Source: Acidimicrobiia bacterium
GTDB lineage: Bacteria; Actinomycetota; Acidimicrobiia; IMCC26256; JAENVU01
Length of the DNA stretch: 6,600 nucleotides
Reading direction: 5' to 3'
Assembly (NCBI GenBank): GCA_025357995.1
Contig: JANYLF010000281.1
Location: forward strand, 1-6,600
Below, one piece after another: positions 1 to 4,134 of the stretch (its first letter is position 1; each line of letters begins with the position of its first letter). The position numbers and the translations under genes were made by a program. Below the pieces are notes generated by a model that did no database searches, was not told the DNA's origin, and saw only the letters and a list, made by a program, of their open reading frames with translations.

Positions 1-90
1 GGCCTCGGGTACGAGACCATCGCCGGTGTCCATCCCGGCGCGATCTACGTGTCGATCTCGGGCTTCGGGAACACCGGTGGGTCGCCGTAC
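1..90 (+). pseudogene. Displaced internal segment of the same CoA-transferase
   Basis: Plus-strand frame 1 encodes GLGYETIAGVHPGAIYVSIS followed by GFGNTGGSPY. This is the family III CoA-transferase stretch that directly follows the GLGY block, with the conserved (Y/I)VSISGFG core. It is open to the left edge with no start of its own. GLGY therefore appears twice, once here on plus and once at the end of the minus-strand N-terminal part (87-98), in the matching codon phase. Reversing bases 14-85 between the two repeats would restore one in-frame protein (72 bp, 24 codons). It should not be counted as a separate gene. Confidence 0.82.
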
Positions 91-98
91 CCGAGGCC
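1..98. repeat. 13-bp perfect inverted repeat (1-13 and 86-98) bounding a 72-bp segment
   Basis: Bases 1-13 (ggcctcgggtacg) are the exact reverse complement of 86-98 (cgtacccgaggcc). The match stops inside the segment at 14/85, and the window ends at base 1, so its outer limit on the left is unknown. The arms flank exactly the part of the CoA-transferase that reads on the wrong strand. Two explanations fit: a fold-back chimera at a contig end, where both arms are the same locus read on each strand, or a genuine small inversion between two short repeats. The repeat beginning at the very first base favours the first. Confidence 0.85.
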
Positions 99-464
99 CA
101 TGCGATCCATGGTGCCGGCCTTGAAGTTCTCGGCGATCACGTCGAAGCGGGGGACGAGTGAGAGAAAGAGGTCGCGCCCTTCGGGGCTGCGCAGGTCGAT
201 CCCGATACTGCGCTTGTCGAGGTTGTTGCGCAGATAGGTCGCGCCGACGGGTCGGCCCTCGGGGTCGATCATGGCGGGGGAGGAGCCTCGCCCCGATTCG
301 CCGTTGACCGGGTGCTCGACCTTGATGACCTCGGCCCCGAGGCGGGCGAGCAGTTGGGTCGCGTAAGGAAGCGACTGCATCTGCTCGGCCGCGAGCACTC
401 GTACGCCGTCGAGCGGTTTGCCGTACCGAACCGCGTCGGCGTTCGCGATGTCTCCGAGTCGCAT
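45..464 (-). CDS. Family III (CaiB/BaiF) CoA-transferase, N-terminal part, interrupted
   Basis: Family III CoA-transferases move CoA between a thioester donor and a carboxylic acid, or act as acyl-CoA racemases, in the cytoplasm. Family signals over about 126 residues are KPLDGVRVLAAEQM near residue 16, LLARLGAEVIKVEHP (39-53), NNLDKRSIGIDLRSPEGRDL (80-99) and the FKAGTMDRMGLGY block that normally leads to the second beta-alpha unit. The frame then runs GDPPVFPKPEIDT to a TAG at 45-47, a tail unlike the family. The expected continuation (ETIAGVHPGAIYVSISGFGN) lies on the opposite strand at 13-72, so the gene is broken by inversion or fold-back at 86-98, not by a natural stop. Family members usually have about 380-420 residues; the active-site Asp lies downstream and is not seen. 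No Shine-Dalgarno precedes the ATG, and a TANNNT box 8 bases upstream fits leaderless translation. Family call is strong; substrate unknown. Confidence 0.85.
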   Translation of the reverse strand: MRLGDIANADAVRYGKPLDGVRVLAAEQMQSLPYATQLLARLGAEVIKVEHPVNGESGRGSSPAMIDPEGRPVGATYLRNNLDKRSIGIDLRSPEGRDLFLSLVPRFDVIAENFKAGTMDRMGLGYGDPPVFPKPEIDT

Positions 465-521
465 GGCGGTTCACTTTAGGGTTGCACCTAGGATCCGCCC
501 GATGTGGACGGGAGTAACACC
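465..521. promoter_or_regulatory. Divergent promoter region with a possible operator
   Basis: These 57 bases separate the minus-strand CoA-transferase start from the plus-strand HMGCS-like start. On minus, TAAAGT (complement of 473-478) is a TANNNT -10 box 8 bases before the ATG, the spacing typical of leaderless actinobacterial transcripts. On plus, TAGGAT (489-494) is another TANNNT box, 27 bases before the GTG at 522. Neither has a convincing -35. GGCGGTTC (465-472) and GATCCGCC (492-499) form an imperfect inverted repeat (7 of 8 pairs) around both -10 boxes, which could be an operator shared by the two transcripts. All of this is motif reading only. Confidence 0.35.
510..514 (+). promoter_or_regulatory. 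Ribosome binding site that decides the HMGCS-like start
   Basis: GGGAG at 510-514 lies 7 bases before GTG at 522. It supports that start over the in-frame GTG at 504, which has no Shine-Dalgarno. The resulting N-terminus, MRGIVSAAGYVPFRRL, matches how this protein family usually begins. Confidence 0.7.
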
Positions 522-1964
522 GTGAGAGGGATCGTGAGCGCCGCGGGGTACGTCCCGTTCCGACGTCTGCAGCGGGCCGACATCGCGAAGATGTTCGGAA
601 GCGGTGGCGGCAAGGGCACGCGGTCGGTGGCGTCCTACGACGAGGACACCACCACATTGGGGGTCGAGGCGGCCCGGATCGCGTTGCGGTCCGCCGGTGC
701 CACGACGCCGTCGGCCGTGTGGTTCGCGACGGCGGATCCGGCGTATTTGGACAAGACCAATGCCACGGCGATTCACGCCGCGCTCCGACTCGACCGTGAG
801 TGCCCGGCCCTCGACCTCGGCGGCGCGTTGCGCTCCGGCATTGGTGCATTGCGGATCGCGCTCGACGGCGTCGGCACGACGCTCGTGGTCAGTTCGGACA
901 TCCGTACGGGCCTGCCCACGAGCGGCGACGAATCGGGAGGCGGCGACGGTGCCGCGGCGATCCTCGTGGGGGACGACGCAAGCGGAACGACCACCGCCCC
1001 AGTGATCGCGCAGTATCTGGGCGCGGGCGCGGCGACCGACGAGTTCGTCGACCGCTGGCGTACTCCAGGCGAGCGCCGGTCGAAGATCTGGGAAGAGCGC
1101 TTCGGCGAGACGAAGTACGTGCCCCTCGGTGTGCAGGCGTGGCAAGCGGCGCTCAAGGCGGCGGAGCTCAGCTCGGGCGACATCGACCGCGTAGCGATCA
1201 CCGGCCTGCACGGCCGGGCCGTGAACGCGCTCGCCAAGACACTGGGTCTGGCGGATGGCGTGAAGGTCGACGACCTCGCCGGATCGGTCGGTATCACCGG
1301 AACGGCCCATGCGGCGCTGCTCCTCACCGCGATGCTCGAAGCGGCGACCCCTGGTCAGGTACTCGCAGTCGTGATGCTGGCCGACGGTGCCGACGTGCTG
1401 CTCTTCCGCGCGACCGACGCGCTCGCGGGCTACCAGTCGGCGCGGCCGGTCGCGACGCAAGTGAGATCCGCGCAAGACCTGCCCTACGGGAAGTTCCTCT
1501 CGTGGCGCGGCATGGTCACGGTCGAGCCGCCGCGCCGGCCGGAACCGGCGCGCGTGTCGTCGTCGGCCGCGGGTCGTTCCGAGGGCTGGAAGTTCGGCTT
1601 CGTCGGCTCGCGCGACCGCACGAGTGGTGCGTTGCATCTGCCACCGTCGCGCGTGTCGATGGACGGAGGCGCGCTCGACGATATGGAACCCGCGCCGATG
1701 GCCGATGTCGCGGGCACGATCGTCACCTTCACCATCGACAAGCTGGCGTACTCGCCGAGTCCGCCGATCGTGTTTGCGGTGGTGGACTTCGATGGTGGAG
1801 GTCGCTTCCCGGTGGAGATGACCGACGTGGATGCCGCGGACGTGAAGATCGGTGACCGCGTCGAGATGACGTTCCGCCGGCTGTTCACCGCCGATGGTAT
1901 TCACGACTACTTCTGGAAGGCCCGCCCCGTGCGTACTGCCGCGTCGGATCTGGAGGTCAGCTGA
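522..1964 (+). CDS. HMG-CoA synthase-like (thiolase-fold) protein fused to a DUF35/OB-fold domain
   Basis: 480 residues from GTG 522. Residues 1 to about 310 resemble HMG-CoA synthase/KAS III proteins: MRGIVSAAGYVP, FATADPAYLDKTNATAIHAA (68-87), ALDLGGALRSGIGAL (96-110), a conserved His in TGLHGRAVNAL (H230) and GSVGITGTAHAALLL (254-268). Residues from about 321 are a DUF35 module: a PYGKFLSWRG entry, the zinc-ribbon region (about 358-384) and an OB-fold from GTIVTFTIDKLAYSP to the typical end RLFTADGIHDYFWKARP. By hand alignment the synthase catalytic Cys is L103, the Glu position is A71, and the four zinc-ribbon Cys positions are D365, S368, S379 and G382. C94 is the only Cys in the protein. 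A standard Claisen-type synthase reaction is therefore doubtful; a partner or CoA-binding subunit for the next gene product is plausible. The stop overlaps the thiolase start (TGATG), indicating coupled translation and probably a complex. Substrate unknown. Confidence 0.83.
   Translation: MRGIVSAAGYVPFRRLQRADIAKMFGSGGGKGTRSVASYDEDTTTLGVEAARIALRSAGATTPSAVWFATADPAYLDKTNATAIHAALRLDRECPALDLGGALRSGIGALRIALDGVGTTLVVSSDIRTGLPTSGDESGGGDGAAAILVGDDASGTTTAPVIAQYLGAGAATDEFVDRWRTPGERRSKIWEERFGETKYVPLGVQAWQAALKAAELSSGDIDRVAITGLHGRAVNALAKTLGLADGVKVDDLAGSVGITGTAHAALLLTAMLEAATPGQVLAVVMLADGADVLLFRATDALAGYQSARPVATQVRSAQDLPYGKFLSWRGMVTVEPPRRPEPARVSSSAAGRSEGWKFGFVGSRDRTSGALHLPPSRVSMDGGALDDMEPAPMADVAGTIVTFTIDKLAYSPSPPIVFAVVDFDGGGRFPVEMTDVDAADVKIGDRVEMTFRRLFTADGIHDYFWKARPVRTAASDLEVS
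1952..1956 (+). promoter_or_regulatory. Shine-Dalgarno of the thiolase inside the upstream gene
   Basis: GGAGG at 1952-1956 sits 7 bases before the ATG at 1964, within the last codons of the upstream gene. With the 1-base TGATG overlap it points to re-initiation or coupled translation, giving matched amounts of the two proteins. Confidence 0.75.
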
Positions 1965-3154
1965 TGGGATCCCACGGGATCAAGGATCGGGTCGCCATCG
2001 TCGGGATGGGCTGCACATCGTTCGGCGAGCGGTTCGATACGAGCCTCGACGACCTGCTGATCGATGCGTCCAACCAGGCATTCACTGCGGCCGGTGTCGA
2101 CAAGGACATCGTCGACGCCTATTGGTTCGGCACCGCGCAAAGCGGAATGAGTGGGATCACCCTCGCTCGCCCGTTGCAGCTGGACAATAAGCCGGTGACG
2201 CGCGTCGAGAACTTTTGTGCGACGGGCTCGGAGGCGTTGCGCCAAGCGGCGTACGCAGTGGCATCGGGCGCGTACGACGTCGCGATGGCAGTCGGTGGCG
2301 AGAAGGTGAAGGACAGTGGGTACGCCGGGTTGAATGCCTTCCCGGTCCCGAGTGACGGCACCAATCGCACGCTCACCGCGGCCGCGATGTTCTCGATGGT
2401 GGCACCCGCGTACGCCAAGAAGTACGGCGTCGACGACGACGAGATGAAGAACGTTCTCGCGCGGATCGCGTGGAAGAACCACTACAACGGCGCGCGCAAT
2501 CCGCGTGCGCAGTTCCGGCGCGAGATGAGCATGGAGAAGATCTGCGCGTCGCCGCGCGTGGCGGGTCCGCTCGGCATTCTCGACTGCGCGGGTGTGGCCG
2601 ACGGCGCGGCCGCCGCGGTCGTCGTACGGGCCGAGGACGCGCACCGCTACACGGATCGCCCGATCTACGTGAAGGCGCTCTCGTTCGTAGCGGGGAACGG
2701 TTCCGGACTCATCGATCCGGACTACGACTACACGCACTTCCCCGAGGTGGAGGTGAGCGTGAAGGACGCGTACGCGCAGGCCGGCATCACCGATCCTCGT
2801 CATGAGTTGGCGATGGCCGAGGTCCACGACTGTTTCACGCCGACCGAACTCGTCCTCATGGAGGATCTGGGGTTCGCGGATCGCGGGACGGCGTGGAAGG
2901 AGATCCTGGCGGGAACCTTCGACCTGCGCGGCGAACTCCCGGTGAACCCCGACGGTGGACTCAAGAGCTTCGGGCATCCCGTGGGCGCTTCCGGGCTCCG
3001 CATGATGTTCGAAGCGTGGCTCCAGCTGCGCGGCGACGCGCCTGAAGACCGGCGGATCGCGAATGATCTCCCGCTCGCGCTCACGCACAACCTTGGCGGG
3101 TACCCCGGGGAGATGGTCTCGTTCGTGTCCATCCTCGGACGCGAGTTGTCGTAG
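1964..3154 (+). CDS. SCP2-type thiolase / lipid-transfer-protein-like acetyl-CoA acetyltransferase
   Basis: 396 residues, full length for a thiolase without a fused sterol-carrier domain. Thiolases cleave or form beta-ketoacyl-CoA. The N-terminus KDRVAIVGMGCTSFGERF is typical. The nucleophile is C85 in VENFCATGSEALR. C-terminal catalytic motifs are EVHDCFTPTE (H288, C290) and GGLKSFGHPVGASG (H338), with HNLGGYPG near residue 375. Having the second catalytic Cys in HDCF rather than in a C-terminal CxG motif marks the SCP2-thiolase branch. That the full Cys/His/Cys/His set is present argues for real thiolase chemistry rather than for the Ltp2-like steroid aldolases, which share the fold but lost these residues. 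It is coupled to the upstream HMGCS-like/DUF35 gene (1-base overlap, strong Shine-Dalgarno). DUF35 proteins are known partners of this thiolase branch. The substrate, perhaps a branched or cyclic acyl-CoA, is not readable. Confidence 0.88.
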   Translation: MGSHGIKDRVAIVGMGCTSFGERFDTSLDDLLIDASNQAFTAAGVDKDIVDAYWFGTAQSGMSGITLARPLQLDNKPVTRVENFCATGSEALRQAAYAVASGAYDVAMAVGGEKVKDSGYAGLNAFPVPSDGTNRTLTAAAMFSMVAPAYAKKYGVDDDEMKNVLARIAWKNHYNGARNPRAQFRREMSMEKICASPRVAGPLGILDCAGVADGAAAAVVVRAEDAHRYTDRPIYVKALSFVAGNGSGLIDPDYDYTHFPEVEVSVKDAYAQAGITDPRHELAMAEVHDCFTPTELVLMEDLGFADRGTAWKEILAGTFDLRGELPVNPDGGLKSFGHPVGASGLRMMFEAWLQLRGDAPEDRRIANDLPLALTHNLGGYPGEMVSFVSILGRELS

Positions 3155-3178
3155 CGAACGCCGCGGAGACGACGACTC
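3143..3178 (+). terminator. Stem-loop spanning the thiolase stop, possible terminator
   Basis: GAGTTGTCGT (3143-3152) pairs with ACGACGACTC (3169-3178). The ten consecutive pairs include one G-U wobble in plus-strand RNA, with a 16-base loop. It contains the first base of the TAG stop and is followed by ccagttggttta, only mildly T-rich, so it is not a textbook intrinsic terminator. On minus-strand RNA the wobble becomes an A-C mismatch, so the hairpin is better suited to ending the plus-strand transcript. It covers most of the 32-bp gap between the converging genes. Confidence 0.4.
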
Positions 3179-3186
3179 CAGTTGGT

Positions 3187-4134
3187 TTACCGGAGATTCT
3201 CTGTGCGGTGCTCCGGATGGTCGGCGGTGACGCGGTTTCGTCCGGCGGCCTTGGATTGGTACAGCGCGGCGTCGCCACGATCGATGACGGTCGTCGGAGT
3301 GTCGAGGTCTTCGTAACTCCACGCTGAGACACCGACGCTGATCGTCATCACATCGCTGGCGCGGTTGCCCGCGTGGGGGATCGCAAGTTGTTCGACAGAG
3401 CATCGCAGTCTCTCCATCGCCACCATCGCGTCGGGAAGTGTCTGCGCGGCCAGGGTCACGAGGAATTCTTCGCCGCCGTACCGGTAGGCGCGGTCACCGT
3501 ATCGAGTCTCGCGTGCCAAGAGCTGGCCCAACTTGATGAGCGCGGCGTCGCCCGCGAGATGTCCGTAGGTGTCGTTGAACTGTTTGAAGTCGTCGAGGTC
3601 GCAGATTGCGACGCAGTACCCCTGGTCGTACCGAACCGCGCGGTCGTGCAACGCGGCGAGGTCTTCGTGCAAGAGCAGGCGGTTCCCGAGACCGGTCAGT
3701 GGGTCGGTGCGAGCCTGGGCGGCGAGAGCTGCGTTGAGCCGCTCGAGTTCTTTGTGGAGTTCGGTGACGCGCTTCGCGGCGACGAGCCGGGCGCGTACGT
3801 CGAATGGAGAGATCGGCTTGGTGAGGTAGTCGTCGGCGCCTGCTTCCATGCCTTCGAGCACATTTTCGTGCTCACCGAGCGCGGTGGCGAGGATCACGTA
3901 CGTGTAACCGTCATCCGAGCGTTGCCGCGCACGCCGGCACAGTTCCGGGCCGTCGAGCCCAGGCATCATCCAGTCGGTGATGAGGACATCCGGCAGGGTC
4001 GTTTGGAACTGGGCCCATGCGTCGTCACCGTCGGTCGCGACCACACACTCGTATCCCAATCGCTCGACCGCGGCGCGGAGCACGAGTCGACAACTCGCGT
4101 CGTCGTCGGCAACGAGCACTCGCAGGTCGCTCAT
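3187..4134 (-). CDS. PleD-like response regulator: REC domain plus GGDEF diguanylate cyclase
   Basis: 315 residues, cytoplasmic. It joins two GTP into cyclic di-GMP when its receiver is phosphorylated. REC is residues 4-120: acidic residues D10-D12, phospho-acceptor D54 in TDWMMPGLDG, T84 and K106 (LTKP). A short charged helix, HKELERLNAALAAQ (127-140), leads to GGDEF, about 144-303: DPLTGLGNR, metal-binding D179 in DLDDFKQFND, N187 and D196 for guanine binding, and GGEEF at 220-224. All key catalytic residues are present, so it should be active. An RYGD motif at 211-214, with the PleD spacing before GGEEF, is an I-site (RxxD), so product inhibition is expected. Its ATG overlaps the TGA of the upstream hybrid kinase (ATGA, 4131-4134), so the two are translationally coupled and it is the likely phosphorelay output. 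There is no EAL or HD-GYP domain. The process controlled cannot be read here. Confidence 0.93.
   Translation of the reverse strand: MSDLRVLVADDDASCRLVLRAAVERLGYECVVATDGDDAWAQFQTTLPDVLITDWMMPGLDGPELCRRARQRSDDGYTYVILATALGEHENVLEGMEAGADDYLTKPISPFDVRARLVAAKRVTELHKELERLNAALAAQARTDPLTGLGNRLLLHEDLAALHDRAVRYDQGYCVAICDLDDFKQFNDTYGHLAGDAALIKLGQLLARETRYGDRAYRYGGEEFLVTLAAQTLPDAMVAMERLRCSVEQLAIPHAGNRASDVMTISVGVSAWSYEDLDTPTTVIDRGDAALYQSKAAGRNRVTADHPEHRTENLR

Noticed and set aside
1..98. 13-bp inverted repeats as ends of an insertion sequence or MITE
   Set aside because: The enclosed 72 bp is CoA-transferase coding sequence in a single consistent frame, there is no target duplication visible, and the arms themselves encode the family GLGY motif.
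49..237. Small plus-strand open frame starting MSISGFGNTGG
   Set aside because: Its first third is the displaced CoA-transferase segment and the rest is the antisense of the N-terminal part. It runs through the fold-back junction and is not a gene.
504..521. GTG at 504 as the start of the HMGCS-like gene (6 residues longer)
   Set aside because: It has no Shine-Dalgarno, whereas GTG 522 has GGGAG 7 bases upstream and gives the usual family N-terminus MRGIVS.
3190..3216. ccggag...ctccgg inverted repeat near the cyclase stop as a second terminator
   Set aside because: Only 6 pairs with a 15-base loop, inside the coding end of the cyclase, and no T-run on either strand.
471..3403. Long minus-strand open frames (471-1904 and 1907-3403) opposite the metabolic genes
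   Set aside because: The translations are Arg/His-rich with no domain signature, lie fully antisense to well-recognised genes, and are typical of high-GC codon shadowing.
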